This document shows positions 29,371 to 45,100 of a DNA stretch of 64,000 bases, one piece after another. The DNA lies in the NCBI GenBank assembly GCA_949987565.1, contig OX465110.1, positions 12,102,363 through 12,166,362 on the forward strand, given 5' to 3'. Each line of letters begins with the position of its first letter. Position 1 is the first letter of the stretch. This DNA comes from Luidia sarsii. Taxonomy: Eukaryota > Echinodermata > Asteroidea > Paxillosida > Luidiidae. Made by a program: the position numbers and the translations under genes. Below the pieces are notes generated by a model that was not told the DNA's origin, did no database searches, and worked only from the letters and a program-made list of their open reading frames with translations.

Positions 29371-32300
29371 GGGTGCAGAACACTAAATAGAGCTCCCATT
29401 GAACACTGTACAAAAACACTCACTTTCAAAGTCAATTATCCCATGCCCAAAAGTCTCTCAGTTCTTGTAGCTATACTTAAAATTGTAGTTTGGACCTTCA
29501 TCTCTCAGATTCTTTTCAAGTTTAGTGCTCTTAGCCGATTAGATTGTTTGCTAATTACCCTCCGAAAAAACACCCCCAAAATGTGTAGCCGTCCAACCGA
29601 ATTTCTGCAAGGATTTTGGGATGGACCCCTCCACTTCCACAGCCAAATAGGGCCACATTTAAAGCCAGATATGTCCAAATTACATACCAAATTGAAGAGT
29701 GAACCCCCAGGTTGTCTTAAGCTTCACTTGTTCTACAATGTATCAGTTAATTAGCCTCCAAAGACCCCTTATTAAAAAAAAAGTTGTGGGTACACACTTT
29801 ATGATAATCAGCTCGGCGGAGCCATCTTGGATGGATTTTGTGTGCTGCACCCTATAAGGGGGCTAAACTTTAAAGTTGGGTCACAAAATTGGGCTTAAAA
29901 TGTGACAGAGATGGTACTGATGCAACATGTGAAAATAAAATTGAAAAAAAGTATTGCGTTTGTCCGCAATGATTGAAAATGTGATGGGTGGGGGCCCATG
30001 CCTTTGTGCACAGTCTGGCATGAAAAAAAACCACTGCTTTAAAGAAGCCATAGGTATACACTTTTTTGACAACTGTATTGGGCTTATGAATAACTGAGAG
30101 TTCTGAACTTTGGTTAAGAAAGGAGAAGGGAATAGAAATCGTATTAATTTTTTCATCTTCATTATGTTGGAAATAATAACCAAGAGTCCAAATAATTATG
30201 AGGTCATTATATTTCATAAAAAAATTGTCACTTTGAGTATAATTCACGTGACATGAATTGAAAGGTACCTGCTTGGAAAGAACTCGTTACTGTCACTTTA
30301 TCAGCTGCCACGTAACATGGGTGTAAAGTTGTGGTTCTCCCCTTGCGGTTTAGAACACGATTTTTGTCAACCATTCAATTTGCTGCTTCCCTCAATCTAT
30401 ATGATATCCGAATTGGTACCGTTTGATCAATGATCATCAGCTTCGGGTGGTCTTCAATAATCATGTGTCGTTGTAATGCGTCACTTGACATTAAAGCTGC
30501 ATTATTTTAACTGGGAAGAGTTATCGTATTGTACATGTTGCTTCAGGTTGAAACTTTGCTTGAGTTTAGAATCGACAATATTTAAGGTAAAATTTAACTG
30601 ACATGACATGATTTTCACTTAAACCTCACTAACATTTTCACTTGAACAATTTTGTACATGCATGCCATCGTACTGCGCCATGCATAATAATTATGGCTTA
30701 CGGAAGTATTTTAGTGTGCTGCACCCTTTACTCGCGACGAAATCCAAAAGCCCGCCGTCAACGGCCATGCCCCGTAATTTTAATCGGGTTCGCTAACATG
30801 TATCAGATGTCCGTGACTGTTGCGTAACACAAGTGGCCTTGTGTGGAAGACGCTCGCCTGCCAACGTGTAGGTTCGTGGTTCGATCCCGGGGGTATTTTT
30901 AACTTCTTTTTTTCTCAGCACGATAGTGCGGTATAAGGTGTTTAAAAAACTCCCGCAAACACCAACGTCGCGTGTGGCGCATCTAGATGGGTCGCTGTGA
31001 CGCTGGGACTGTCCTCGTAATCCAGGTTCGCGTCTTCGTACAGGGACACATGCGTTTGGTCGACTCGGCGGCCAAGGTCTAGGGGCCGCTGTGTTTCCTC
31101 CCTCACATGGCGCAGGGTCTACGGGCCTATAATATGGATGAGGACAGGGAAGGACGTGCGGTGGACCGGTACCGAGGCCTTAAGAGCTCTAATAGATCCG
31201 TGCACACGGGACGACCCTGGAGGTCCCGGGGATCTGAAAGCTTGGTCTGACACCGCATAACTTTTTTTCTCGCTACTTTGATTTTTTAAGTGTTTCGTGC
31301 TCGTTTTTTCTATTCATTTTTAGCTGTTTGGTCTTCCGAAACAGCTTTTGTTTTCGTTTTTTTTCTTCTATACATTTTGTTTTTTTCTCCCCTTTTTTTG
31401 TCCATCTGTTTCGGTCTTCCGAAACGGCTCTTGTCTTCGTTCTGTTTTGTTTTCTTATTCAAATTTTTTCTTAGTTGTTTCGGTCTTTCAAAAACAGCTC
31501 TTCTTTTCGTTTTTTGTAAATACGCCTTTTCACTTTTTTTTTAACGTGTAAGATATCCGAAACTGTTGCGTAACACAAAGTGTCCTTGTGTGAAAGACGC
31601 TCGACTGCCAACGTGTAGGTTCGTGGTTCGATCCCGGGGGTATTTTTCACTTATTTTTTTTCTCAGCACGACTGTGCTGTATAAGGTGTTTAAAAAACTC
31701 CCGCAAACACCAACGTCGCATGTGGCGCATCTCGATGGGTCGGTGTGATGCTGGGACTCTCCTCGTAATCCAGGTTCGCGTCTCCGTATAGACCCGTCTT
31801 CGATGACGTCACGGTTTTGTTCATCGGCCATCTTGGATTACACACATGAGCACGTCGTCACCGCCGTTACTAAGTCAGCTGTGCATACAAACAACTCCAC
31901 ATGCACGGCGGCAAGTTTTGAACTCGTCGTAGTTGTACTACTACTACTACTGCGTACACTATAGTATATACTAGTTGTGCCATGGAGGAATCTCTTTTTA
32001 TTCCTCCGTGGTTGTATCATGGATTGGAGGAACTTGTTTTGTTGAAAGATGATTAACTTTTGCGCTGTCCTTGGCTGTGGAAGCAGGGCTGATCGTGATA
32101 AGAAATATTTTGTATCGTTTACCCGCTGTACTGACAAGAGAAGGTGACGCAACTCGTACACTTTCGCTAAAAAGATGGACGAAATGGTTGTCGCGGGTTA
32201 ATTGTGTACGGATCTATTCCAGCAATAAAGCCGAGAATGTCGAGAGAACTGTAATAAGCCGACCGTGCAGCATTCGAATTCGCCATGACGACCAACGTAA

Positions 32301-32560
32301 CGTTAAACGAACACAAACGTGCGAGCGAAAGCGTGTGTATTTACTCCAAGATGGCGGATCTCGATGTGTCTAGTAGCAACGTGACGTCAGTAAGAAGGGT
32401 CTATAGCGCTTGTTTTGTAGTAGATATCTGTGTTACTATACGCCTAAGCCTAAGATTGACAAGCTCAGTGCCAGTGAGTACTGCAGCAGTTGGCAGCGTT
32501 CAGGCAACCTAGTTAAAGGATCACCGATAGAGGGCGCCCTGTACGCAAAATGACCCAAAA
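29371..32560 (+). repeat. Macrosatellite unit 6 (3190 bp)
   Basis: G at 29520 (TTTTCAAGTTT), shared only with unit 12. THAP-like ORF start at 32049. Confidence 0.95.
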
Positions 32561-35500
32561 GGGTGCAGAACACTAAATAGAGCTCCCATTGAACACTGTA
32601 CAAAAACACTCACTTTCAAAGTCAATTATCCCATGCCCAAAAGTCTCTCAGTTCTTGTAGCTATACTTAAAATTGTAGTTTGGACCTTCATCTCTCAGAT
32701 TCTTTTCAATTTTAGTGCTCTTAGCCGATTAGATTGTTTGCTAATTACCCTCCGAAAAAACACCCCCAAAATGTGTAGCCGTCCAACCGAATTTCTGCAA
32801 GGATTTTGGGATGGACCCCTCCACTTCCACAGCCAAATAGGGCCACATTTAAAGCCAGATATGTCCAAATTACATACCAAATTGAAGAGTGAACCCCCAG
32901 GTTGTCTTAAGCTTCACTTGTTCTACAATGTATCAGTTAATTAGCCTCCAAAGACCCCTTATTAAAAAAAAAGTTGTGGGTACACACTTTATGATAATCA
33001 GCTCGGCGGAGCCATCTTGGATGGATTTTGTGTGCTGCACCCTATAAGGGGGCTAAACTTTAAAGTTGGGTCACAAAATTGGGCTTAAAATGTGACAGAG
33101 ATGGTACTGATGCAACATGTGAAAATAAAATTGAAAAAAAGTATTGCGTTTGTCCGCAATGATTGAAAATGTGATGGGTGGGGGCCCATGCCTTTGTGCA
33201 CAGTCTGGCATGAAAAAAAACCACTGCTTTAAAGAAGCCATAGGTATACACTTTTTTGACAACTGTATTGGGCTTATGAATAACTGAGAGTTCTGAACTT
33301 TGGTTAAGAAAGGAGAAGGGAATAGAAATCGTATTAATTTTTTCATCTTCATTATGTTGGAAATAATAACCAAGAGTCCAAATAATTATGAGGTCATTAT
33401 ATTTCATAAAAAAATTGTCACTTTGAGTATAATTCACGTGACATGAATTGAAAGGTACCTGCTTGGAAAGAACTCGTTACTGTCACTTTATCAGCTGCCA
33501 CGTAACATGGGTGTAAAGTTGTGGTTCTCCCCTTGCGGTTTAGAACACGATTTTTGTCAACCATTCAATTTGCTGCTTCCCTCAATCTATATGATATCCG
33601 AATTGGTACCGTTTGATCAATGATCATCAGCTTCGGGTGGTCTTCAATAATCATGTGTCGTTGTAATGCGTCACTTGACATTAAAGCTGCATTATTTTAA
33701 CTGGGAAGAGTTATCGTATTGTACATGTTGCTTCAGGTTGAAACTTTGCTTGAGTTTAGAATCGACAATATTTAAGGTAAAATTTAACTGACATGACATG
33801 ATTTTCACTTAAACCTCACTAACATTTTCACTTGAACAATTTTGTACATGCATGCCATCGTACTGCGCCATGCATAATAATTATGGCTTACGGAAGTATT
33901 TTAGTGTGCTGCACCCTTTACTCGCGACGAAATCCAAAAGCCCGCCGTCAACGGCCATGCCCCGTAATTTTAATCGGGTTCGCTAACATGTATCAGATGT
34001 CCGTGACTGTTGCGTAACACAAGTGGCCTTGTGTGGAAGACGCTCGCCTGCCAACGTGTAGGTTCGTGGTTCGATCCCGGGGGTATTTTTAACTTCTTTT
34101 TTTCTCAGCACGATAGTGCGGTATAAGGTGTTTAAAAAACTCCCGCAAACACCAACGTCGCGTGTGGCGCATCTAGATGGGTCGCTGTGACGCTGGGACT
34201 GTCCTCGTAATCCAGGTTCGCGTCTTCGTACAGGGACACATGCGTTTGGTCGACTCGGCGGCCAAGGTCTAGGGGCCGCTGTGTTTCCTCCCTCACATGG
34301 CGCAGGGTCTACGGGCCTATAATATGGATGAGGACAGGGAAGGACGTGCGGTGGACCGGTACCGAGGCCTTAAGAGCTCTAATAGATCCGTGCACACGGG
34401 ACGACCCTGGAGGTCCCGGGGATCTGAAAGCTTGGTCTGACACCGCATAACTTTTTTTCTCGCTACTTTGATTTTTTAAGTGTTTCGTGCTCGTTTTTTC
34501 TATTCATTTTTAGCTGTTTGGTCTTCCGAAACAGCTTTTGTTTTCGTTTTTTTTCTTCTATACATTTTGTTTTTTTCTCCCCTTTTTTTGTCCATCTGTT
34601 TCGGTCTTCCGAAACGGCTCTTGTCTTCGTTCTGTTTTGTTTTCTTATTCAAATTTTTTCTTAGTTGTTTCGGTCTTTCAAAAACAGCTCTTCTTTTCGT
34701 TTTTTGTAAATACGCCTTTTCACTTTTTTTTTAACGTGTAAGATATCCGAAACTGTTGCGTAACACAAAGTGTCCTTGTGTGAAAGACGCTCGACTGCCA
34801 ACGTGTAGGTTCGTGGTTCGATCCCGGGGGTATTTTTCACTTATTTTTTTTCTCAGCACGACTGTGCTGTATAAGGTGTTTAAAAAACTCCCGCAAACAC
34901 CAACGTCGCATGTGGCGCATCTCGATGGGTCGGTGTGATGCTGGGACTCTCCTCGTAATCCAGGTTCGCGTCTCCGTATAGACCCGTCTTCGATGACGTC
35001 ACGGTTTTGTTCATCGGCCATCTTGGATTACACACATGAGCACGTCGTCACCGCCGTTACTAAGTCAGCTGTGCATACAAACAACTCCACATGCACGGCG
35101 GCAAGTTTTGAACTCGTCGTAGTTGTACTACTACTACTACTGCGTACACTATAGTATATACTAGTTGTGCCATGGAGGAATCTCTTTTTATTCCTCCGTG
35201 GTTGTATCATGGATTGGAGGAACTTGTTTTGTTGAAAGATGATTAACTTTTGCGCTGTCCTTGGCTGTGGAAGCAGGGCTGATCGTGATAAGAAATATTT
35301 TGTATCGTTTACCCGCTGTACTGACAAGAGAAGGTGACGCAACTCGTACACTTTCGCTAAAAAGATGGACGAAATGGTTGTCGCGGGTTAATTGTGTACG
35401 GATCTATTCCAGCAATAAAGCCGAGAATGTCGAGAGAACTGTAATAAGCCGACCGTGCAGCATTCGAATTCGCCATGACGACCAACGTAACGTTAAACGA

Positions 35501-35750
35501 ACACAAACGTGCGAGCGAAAGCGTGTGTATTTACTCCAAGATGGCGGATCTCGATGTGTCTAGTAGCAACGTGACGTCAGTAAGAAGGGTCTATAGCGCT
35601 TGTTTTGTAGTAGATATCTGTGTTACTATACGCCTAAGCCTAAGATTGACAAGCTCAGTGCCAGTGAGTACTGCAGCAGTTGGCAGCGTTCAGGCAACCT
35701 AGTTAAAGGATCACCGATAGAGGGCGCCCTGTACGCAAAATGACCCAAAA
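32561..35750 (+). repeat. Macrosatellite unit 7 (3190 bp)
   Basis: Matches the majority sequence at every variable site I checked. THAP-like ORF start at 35239. Confidence 0.95.
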
Positions 35751-38700
35751 GGGTGCAGAACACTAAATAGAGCTCCCATTGAACACTGTACAAAAACACT
35801 CACTTTCAAAGTCAATTATCCCATGCCCAAAAGTCTCTCAGTTCTTGTAGCTATACTTAAAATTGTAGTTTGGACCTTCATCTCTCAGATTCTTTTCAAT
35901 TTTAGTGCTCTTAGCCGATTAGATTGTTTGCTAATTACCCTCCGAAAAAACACCCCCAAAATGTGTAGCCGTCCAACCGAATTTCTGCAAGGATTTTGGG
36001 ATGGACCCCTCCACTTCCACAGCCAAATAGGGCCACATTTAAAGCCAGATATGTCCAAATTACATACCAAATTGAAGAGTGAACCCCCAGGTTGTCTTAA
36101 GCTTCACTTGTTCTACAATGTATCAGTTAATTAGCCTCCAAAGACCCCTTATTAAAAAAAAAGTTGTGGGTACACACTTTATGATAATCAGCTCGGCGGA
36201 GCCATCTTGGATGGATTTTGTGTGCTGCACCCTATAAGGGGGCTAAACTTTAAAGTTGGGTCACAAAATTGGGCTTAAAATGTGACAGAGATGGTACTGA
36301 TGCAACATGTGAAAATAAAATTGAAAAAAAGTATTGCGTTTGTCCGCAATGATTGAAAATGTGATGGGTGGGGGCCCATGCCTTTGTGCACAGTCTGGCA
36401 TGAAAAAAAACCACTGCTTTAAAGAAGCCATAGGTATACACTTTTTTGACAACTGTATTGGGCTTATGAATAACTGAGAGTTCTGAACTTTGGTTAAGAA
36501 AGGAGAAGGGAATAGAAATCGTATTAATTTTTTCATCTTCATTATGTTGGAAATAATAACCAAGAGTCCAAATAATTATGAGGTCATTATATTTCATAAA
36601 AAAATTGTCACTTTGAGTATAATTCACGTGACATGAATTGAAAGGTACCTGCTTGGAAAGAACTCGTTACTGTCACTTTATCAGCTGCCACGTAACATGG
36701 GTGTAAAGTTGTGGTTCTCCCCTTGCGGTTTAGAACACGATTTTTGTCAACCATTCAATTTGCTGCTTCCCTCAATCTATATGATATCCGAATTGGTACC
36801 GTTTGATCAATGATCATCAGCTTCGGGTGGTCTTCAATAATCATGTGTCGTTGTAATGCGTCACTTGACATTAAAGCTGCATTATTTTAACTGGGAAGAG
36901 TTATCGTATTGTACATGTTGCTTCAGGTTGAAACTTTGCTTGAGTTTAGAATCGACAATATTTAAGGTAAAATTTAACTGACATGACATGATTTTCACTT
37001 AAACCTCACTAACATTTTCACTTGAACAATTTTGTACATGCATGCCATCGTACTGCGCCATGCATAATAATTATGGCTTACGGAAGTATTTTAGTGTGCT
37101 GCACCCTTTACTCGCGACGAAATCCAAAAGCCCGCCGTCAACGGCCATGCCCCGTAATTTTAATCGGGTTCGCTAACATGTATCAGATGTCCGTGACTGT
37201 TGCGTAACACAAGTGGCCTTGTGTGGAAGACGCTCGCCTGCCAACGTGTAGGTTCGTGGTTCGATCCCGGGGGTATTTTTAACTTCTTTTTTTCTCAGCA
37301 CGATAGTGCGGTATAAGGTGTTTAAAAAACTCCCGCAAACACCAACGTCGCGTGTGGCGCATCTAGATGGGTCGCTGTGACGCTGGGACTGTCCTCGTAA
37401 TCCAGGTTCGCGTCTTCGTACAGGGACACATGCGTTTGGTCGACTCGGCGGCCAAGGTCTAGGGGCCGCTGTGTTTCCTCCCTCACATGGCGCAGGGTCT
37501 ACGGGCCTATAATATGGATGAGGACAGGGAAGGACGTGCGGTGGACCGGTACCGAGGCCTTAAGAGCTCTAATAGATCCGTGCACACGGGACGACCCTGG
37601 AGGTCCCGGGGATCTGAAAGCTTGGTCTGACACCGCATAACTTTTTTTCTCGCTACTTTGATTTTTTAAGTGTTTCGTGCTCGTTTTTTCTATTCATTTT
37701 TAGCTGTTTGGTCTTCCGAAACAGCTTTTGTTTTCGTTTTTTTTCTTCTATACATTTTGTTTTTTTCTCCCCTTTTTTTGTCCATCTGTTTCGGTCTTCC
37801 GAAACGGCTCTTGTCTTCGTTCTGTTTTGTTTTCTTATTCAAATTTTTTCTTAGTTGTTTCGGTCTTTCAAAAACAGCTCTTCTTTTCGTTTTTTGTAAA
37901 TACGCCTTTTCACTTTTTTTTTAACGTGTAAGATATCCGAAACTGTTGCGTAACACAAAGTGTCCTTGTGTGAAAGACGCTCGACTGCCAACGTGTAGGT
38001 TCGTGGTTCGATCCCGGGGGTATTTTTCACTTATTTTTTTTCTCAGCACGACTGTGCTGTATAAGGTGTTTAAAAAACTCCCGCAAACACCAACGTCGCA
38101 TGTGGCGCATCTCGATGGGTCGGTGTGATGCTGGGACTCTCCTCGTAATCCAGGTTCGCGTCTCCGTATAGACCCGTCTTCGATGACGTCACGGTTTTGT
38201 TCATCGGCCATCTTGGATTACACACATGAGCACGTCGTCACCGCCGTTACTAAGTCAGCTGTGCATACAAACAACTCCACGTGCACGGCGGCAAGTTTTG
38301 AACTCGTCGTAGTTGTACTACTACTACTACTGCGTACACTATAGTATATACTAGTTGTGCCATGGAGGAATCTCTTTTTATTCCTCCGTGGTTGTATCAT
38401 GGATTGGAGGAACTTGTTTTGTTGAAAGATGATTAACTTTTGCGCTGTCCTTGGCTGTGGAAGCAGGGCTGATCGTGATAAGAAATATTTTGTATCGTTT
38501 ACCCGCTGTACTGACAAGAGAAGGTGACGCAACTCGTACACTTTCGCTAAAAAGATGGACGAAATGGTTGTCGCGGGTTAATTGTGTACGGATCTATTCC
38601 AGCAATAAAGCCGAGAATGTCGAGAGAACTGTAATAAGCCGACCGTGCAGCATTCGAATTCGCCATGACGACCAACGTAACGTTAAACGAACACAAACGT

Positions 38701-38940
38701 GCGAGCGAAAGCGTGTGTATTTACTCCAAGATGGCGGATCTCGATGTGTCTAGTAGCAACGTGACGTCAGTAAGAAGGGTCTATAGCGCTTGTTTTGTAG
38801 TAGATATCTGTGTTACTATACGCCTAAGCCTAAGATTGACAAGCTCAGTGCCAGTGAGTACTGCAGCAGTTGGCAGCGTTCAGGCAACCTAGTTAAAGGA
38901 TCACCGATAGAGGGCGCCCTGTACGCAAAATGACCCAAAA
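35751..38940 (+). repeat. Macrosatellite unit 8 (3190 bp)
   Basis: Private G at 38281 (CCACGTGCACGG). THAP-like ORF start at 38429. Confidence 0.95.
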
Positions 38941-41900
38941 GGGTGCAGAACACTAAATAGAGCTCCCATTGAACACTGTACAAAAACACTCACTTTCAAA
39001 GTCAATTATCCCATGCCCAAAAGTCTCTCAGTTCTTGTAGCTATACTTAAAATTGTAGTTTGGACCTTCATCTCTCAGATTCTTTTCAATTTTAGTGCTC
39101 TTAGCCGATTAGATTGTTTGCTAATTACCCTCCGAAAAAACACCCCCAAAATGTGTAGCCGTCCAACCGAATTTCTGCAAGGATTTTGGGATGGACCCCT
39201 CCACTTCCACAGCCAAATAGGGCCACATTTAAAGCCAGATATGTCCAAATTACATACCAAATTGAAGAGTGAACCCCCAGGTTGTCTTAAGCTTCACTTG
39301 TTCTACAATGTATCAGTTAATTAGCCTCCAAAGACCCCTTATTAAAAAAAAAGTTGTGGGTACACACTTTATGATAATCAGCTCGGCGGAGCCATCTTGG
39401 ATGGATTTTGTGTGCTGCACCCTATAAGGGGGCTAAACTTTAAAGTTGGGTCACAAAATTGGGCTTAAAATGTGACAGAGATGGTACTGATGCAACATGT
39501 GAAAATAAAATTGAAAAAAAGTATTGCGTTTGTCCGCAATGATTGAAAATGTGATGGGTGGGGGCCCATGCCTTTGTGCACAGTCTGGCATGAAAAAAAA
39601 CCACTGCTTTAAAGAAGCCATAGGTATACACTTTTTTGACAACTGTATTGGGCTTATGAATAACTGAGAGTTCTGAACTTTGGTTAAGAAAGTAAGGAGA
39701 AGGGAATAGAAATCGTATTAATTTTTTCATCTTCATTATGTTGGAAATAATAACCAAGAGTCCAAATAATTATGAGGTCATTATATTTCATAAAAAAATT
39801 GTCACTTTGAGTATAATTCACGTGACATGAATTGAAAGGTACCTGCTTGGAAAGAACTCGTTACTGTCACTTTATCAGCTGCCACGTAACATGGGTGTAA
39901 AGTTGTGGTTCTCCCCTTGCGGTTTAGAACACGATTTTTGTCAACCATTCAATTTGCTGCTTCCCTCAATCTATATGATATCCGAATTGGTACCGTTTGA
40001 TCAATGATCATCAGCTTCGGGTGGTCTTCAATAATCATGTGTCGTTGTAATGCGTCACTTGACATTAAAGCTGCATTATTTTAACTGGGAAGAGTTATCG
40101 TATTGTACATGTTGCTTCAGGTTGAAACTTTGCTTGAGTTTAGAATCGACAATATTTAAGGTAAAATTTAACTGACATGACATGATTTTCACTTAAACCT
40201 CACTAACATTTTCACTTGAACAATTTTGTACATGCATGCCATCGTACTGCGCCATGCATAATAATTATGGCTTACGGAAGTATTTTAGTGTGCTGCACCC
40301 TTTACTCGCGACGAAATCCAAAAGCCCGCCGTCAACGGCCATGCCCCGTAATTTTAATCGGGTTCGCTAACATGTATCAGATGTCCGTGACTGTTGCGTA
40401 ACACAAGTGGCCTTGTGTGGAAGACGCTCGCCTGCCAACGTGTAGGTTCGTGGTTCGATCCCGGGGGTATTTTTAACTTCTTTTTTTCTCAGCACGATAG
40501 TGCGGTATAAGGTGTTTAAAAAACTCCCGCAAACACCAACGTCGCGTGTGGCGCATCTAGATGGGTCGCTGTGACGCTGGGACTGTCCTCGTAATCCAGG
40601 TTCGCGTCTTCGTACAGGGACACATGCGTTTGGTCGACTCGGCGGCCAAGGTCTAGGGGCCGCTGTGTTTCCTCCCTCACATGGCGCAGGGTCTACGGGC
40701 CTATATGGATGAGGACAGGGAAGGACGTGCGGTGGACCGGTACCGAGGCCTTAAGAGCTCTAATAGATCCGTGCACACGGGACGACCCTGGAGGTCCCGG
40801 GGATCTGAAAGCTTGGTCTGACACCGCATAACTTTTTTTCTCGCTACTTTGATTTTTTAAGTGTTTCGTGCTCGTTTTTTCTATTCATTTTTAGCTGTTT
40901 GGTCTTCCGAAACAGCTTTTGTTTTCGTTTTTTTTCTTCTATACATTTTGTTTTTTTCTCCCCTTTTTTTGTCCATCTGTTTCGGTCTTCCGAAACGGCT
41001 CTTGTCTTCGTTCTGTTTTGTTTTCTTATTCAAATTTTTTCTTAGTTGTTTCGGTCTTTCAAAAACAGCTCTTCTTTTCGTTTTTTGTAAATACGCCTTT
41101 TCACTTTTTTTTTAACGTGTAAGATATCCGAAACTGTTGCGTAACACAAAGTGTCCTTGTGTGAAAGACGCTCGACTGCCAACGTGTAGGTTCGTGGTTC
41201 GATCCCGGGGGTATTTTTCACTTATTTTTTTTCTCAGCACGACTGTGCTGTATAAGGTGTTTAAAAAACTCCCGCAAACACCAACGTCGCATGTGGCGCA
41301 TCTCGATGGGTCGGTGTGATGCTGGGACTCTCCTCGTAATCCAGGTTCGCGTCTCCGTATAGACCCGTCTTCGATGACGTCACGGTTTTGTTCATCGGCC
41401 ATCTTGGATTACACACATGAGCACGTCGTCACCGCCGTTACTAAGTCAGCTGTGCATACAAACAACTCCACATGCACGGCGGCAAGTTTTGAACTCGTCG
41501 TAGTTGTACTACTACTACTACTGCGTACACTATAGTATATACTAGTTGTGCCATGGAGGAATCTCTTTTTATTCCTCCGTGGTTGTATCATGGATTGGAG
41601 GAACTTGTTTTGTTGAAAGATGATTAACTTTTGCGCTGTCCTTGGCTGTGGAAGCAGGGCTGATCGTGATAAGAAATATTTTGTATCGTTTACCCGCTGT
41701 ACTGACAAGAGAAGGTGACGCAACTCGTACACTTTCGCTAAAAAGATGGACGAAATGGTTGTCGCGGGTTAATTGTGTACGGATCTATTCCAGCAATAAA
41801 GCCGAGAATGTCGAGAGAACTGTAATAAGCCGACCGTGCAGCATTCGAATTCGCCATGACGACCAACGTAACGTTAAACGAACACAAACGTGCGAGCGAA

Positions 41901-42131
41901 AGCGTGTGTATTTACTCCAAGATGGCGGATCTCGATGTGTCTAGTAGCAACGTGACGTCAGTAAGAAGGGTCTATAGCGCTTGTTTTGTAGTAGATATCT
42001 GTGTTACTATACGCCTAAGCCTAAGATTGACAAGCTCAGTGCCAGTGAGTACTGCAGCAGTTGGCAGCGTTCAGGCAACCTAGTTAAAGGATCACCGATA
42101 GAGGGCGCCCTGTACGCAAAATGACCCAAAA
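38941..42131 (+). repeat. Macrosatellite unit 9 (3191 bp)
   Basis: Has a 4 bp insertion (AAAGTAAGGAG, near 39693) and lacks ATA near 40705. Both features recur in unit 15. THAP-like ORF start at 41620. Confidence 0.95.
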
Positions 42132-45100
42132 GGGTGCAGAACACTAAATAGAGCTCCCATTGAACACTGTACAAAAACACTCACTTTCAAAGTCAATTAT
42201 CCCATGCCCAAAAGTCTCTCAGTTCTTGTAGCTATACTTAAAATTGTAGTTTGGACCTTCATCTCTCAGATTCTTTTCAATTTTAGTGCTCTTAGCCGAT
42301 TAGATTGTTTGCTAATTACCCTCCGAAAAAACACCCCCAAAATGTGTAGCCGTCCAACCGAATTTCTGCAAGGATTTTGGGATGGACCCCTCCACTTCCA
42401 CAGCCAAATAGGGCCACATTTAAAGCCAGATATGTCCAAATTACATACCAAATTGAAGAGTGAACCCCCAGGTTGTCTTAAGCTTCACTTGTTCTACAAT
42501 GTATCAGTTAATTAGCCTCCAAAGACCCCTTATTAAAAAAAAAGTTGTGGGTACACACTTTATGATAATCAGCTCGGCGGAGCCATCTTGGATGGATTTT
42601 GTGTGCTGCACCCTATAAGGGGGCTAAACTTTAAAGTTGGGTCACAAAATTGGGCTTAAAATGTGACAGAGATGGTACTGATGCAACATGTGAAAATAAA
42701 ATTGAAAAAAAGTATTGCGTTTGTCCGCAATGATTGAAAATGTGATGGGTGGGGGCCCATGCCTTTGTGCACAGTCTGGCATGAAAAAAAACCACTGCTT
42801 TAAAGAAGCCATAGGTATACACTTTTTTGACAACTGTATTGGGCTTATGAATAACTGAGAGTTCTGAACTTTGGTTAAGAAAGGAGAAGGGAATAGAAAT
42901 CGTATTAATTTTTTCATCTTCATTATGTTGGAAATAATAACCAAGAGTCCAAATAATTATGAGGTCATTATATTTCATAAAAAAATTGTCACTTTGAGTA
43001 TAATTCACGTGACATGAATTGAAAGGTACCTGCTTGGAAAGAACTCGTTACTGTCACTTTATCAGCTGCCACGTAACATGGGTGTAAAGTTGTGGTTCTC
43101 CCCTTGCGGTTTAGAACACGATTTTTGTCAACCATTCAATTTGCTGCTTCCCTCAATCTATATGATATCCGAATTGGTACCGTTTGATCAATGATCATCA
43201 GCTTCGGGTGGTCTTCAATAATCATGTGTCGTTGTAATGCGTCACTTGACATTAAAGCTGCATTATTTTAACTGGGAAGAGTTATCGTATTGTACATGTT
43301 GCTTCAGGTTGAAACTTTGCTTGAGTTTAGAATCGACAATATTTAAGGTAAAATTTAACTGACATGACATGATTTTCACTTAAACCTCACTAACATTTTC
43401 ACTTGAACAATTTTGTACATGCATGCCATCGTACTGCGCCATGCATAATAATTATGGCTTACGGAAGTATTTTAGTGTGCTGCACCCTTTACTCGCGACG
43501 AAATCCAAAAGCCCGCCGTCAACGGCCATGCCCCGTAATTTTAATCGGGTTCGCTAACATGTATCAGATGTCCGTGACTGTTGCGTAACACAAGTGGCCT
43601 TGTGTGGAAGACGCTCGCCTGCCAACGTGTAGGTTCGTGGTTCGATCCCGGGGGTATTTTTAACTTCTTTTTTTCTCAGCACGATAGTGCGGTATAAGGT
43701 GTTTAAAAAACTCCCGCAAACACCAACGTCGCGTGTGGCGCATCTAGATGGGTCGCTGTGACGCTGGGACTGTCCTCGTAATCCAGGTTCGCGTCTTCGT
43801 ACAGGGACACATGCGTTTGGTCGACTCGGCGGCCAAGGTCTAGGGGCCGCTGTGTTTCCTCCCTCACATGGCGCAGGGTCTACGGGCCTATATGGATGAG
43901 GACAGGGAAGGACGTGCGGTGGACCGGTACCGAGGCCTTAAGAGCTCTAATAGATCCGTGCACACGGGACGACCCTGGAGGTCCCGGGGATCTGAAAGCT
44001 TGGTCTGACACCGCATAACTTTTTTTCTCGCTACTTTGATTTTTTAAGTGTTTCGTGCTCGTTTTTTCTATTCATTTTTAGCTGTTTGGTCTTCCGAAAC
44101 AGCTTTTGTTTTCGTTTTTTTTCTTCTATACATTTTGTTTTTTTCTCCCCTTTTTTTGTCCATCTGTTTCGGTCTTCCGAAACGGCTCTTGTCTTCGTTC
44201 TGTTTTGTTTTCTTATTCAAATTTTTTCTTAGTTGTTTCGGTCTTTCAAAAACAGCTCTTCTTTTCGTTTTTTGTAAATACGCCTTTTCACTTTTTTTTT
44301 AACGTGTAAGATATCCGAAACTGTTGCGTAACACAAAGTGTCCTTGTGTGAAAGACGCTCGACTGCCAACGTGTAGGTTCGTGGTTCGATCCCGGGGGTA
44401 TTTTTCACTTATTTTTTTTCTCAGCACGACTGTGCTGTATAAGGTGTTTAAAAAACTCCCGCAAACACCAACGTCGCATGTGGCGCATCTCGATGGGTCG
44501 GTGTGATGCTGGGACTCTCCTCGTAATCCAGGTTCGCGTCTCCGTATAGACCCGTCTTCGATGACGTCACGGTTTTGTTCATCGGCCATCTTGGATTACA
44601 CACATGAGCACGTCGTCACCGCCGTTACTAAGTCAGCTGTGCATACAAACAACTCCACATGCACGGCGGCAAGTTTTGAACTCGTCGTAGTTGTACTACT
44701 ACTACTACTGCGTACACTATAGTATATACTAGTTGTGCCATGGAGGAATCTCTTTTTATTCCTCCGTGGTTGTATCATGGATTGGAGGAACTTGTTTTGT
44801 TGAAAGATGATTAACTTTTGCGCTGTCCTTGGCTGTGGAAGCAGGGCTGATCGTGATAAGAAATATTTTGTATCGTTTACCCGCTGTACTGACAAGAGAA
44901 GGTGACGCAACTCGTACACTTTCGCTAAAAAGATGGACGAAATGGTTGTCGCGGGTTAATTGTGTACGGATCTATTCCAGCAATAAAGCCGAGAATGTCG
45001 AGAGAACTGTAATAAGCCGACCGTGCAGCATTCGAATTCGCCATGACGACCAACGTAACGTTAAACGAACACAAACGTGCGAGCGAAAGCGTGTGTATTT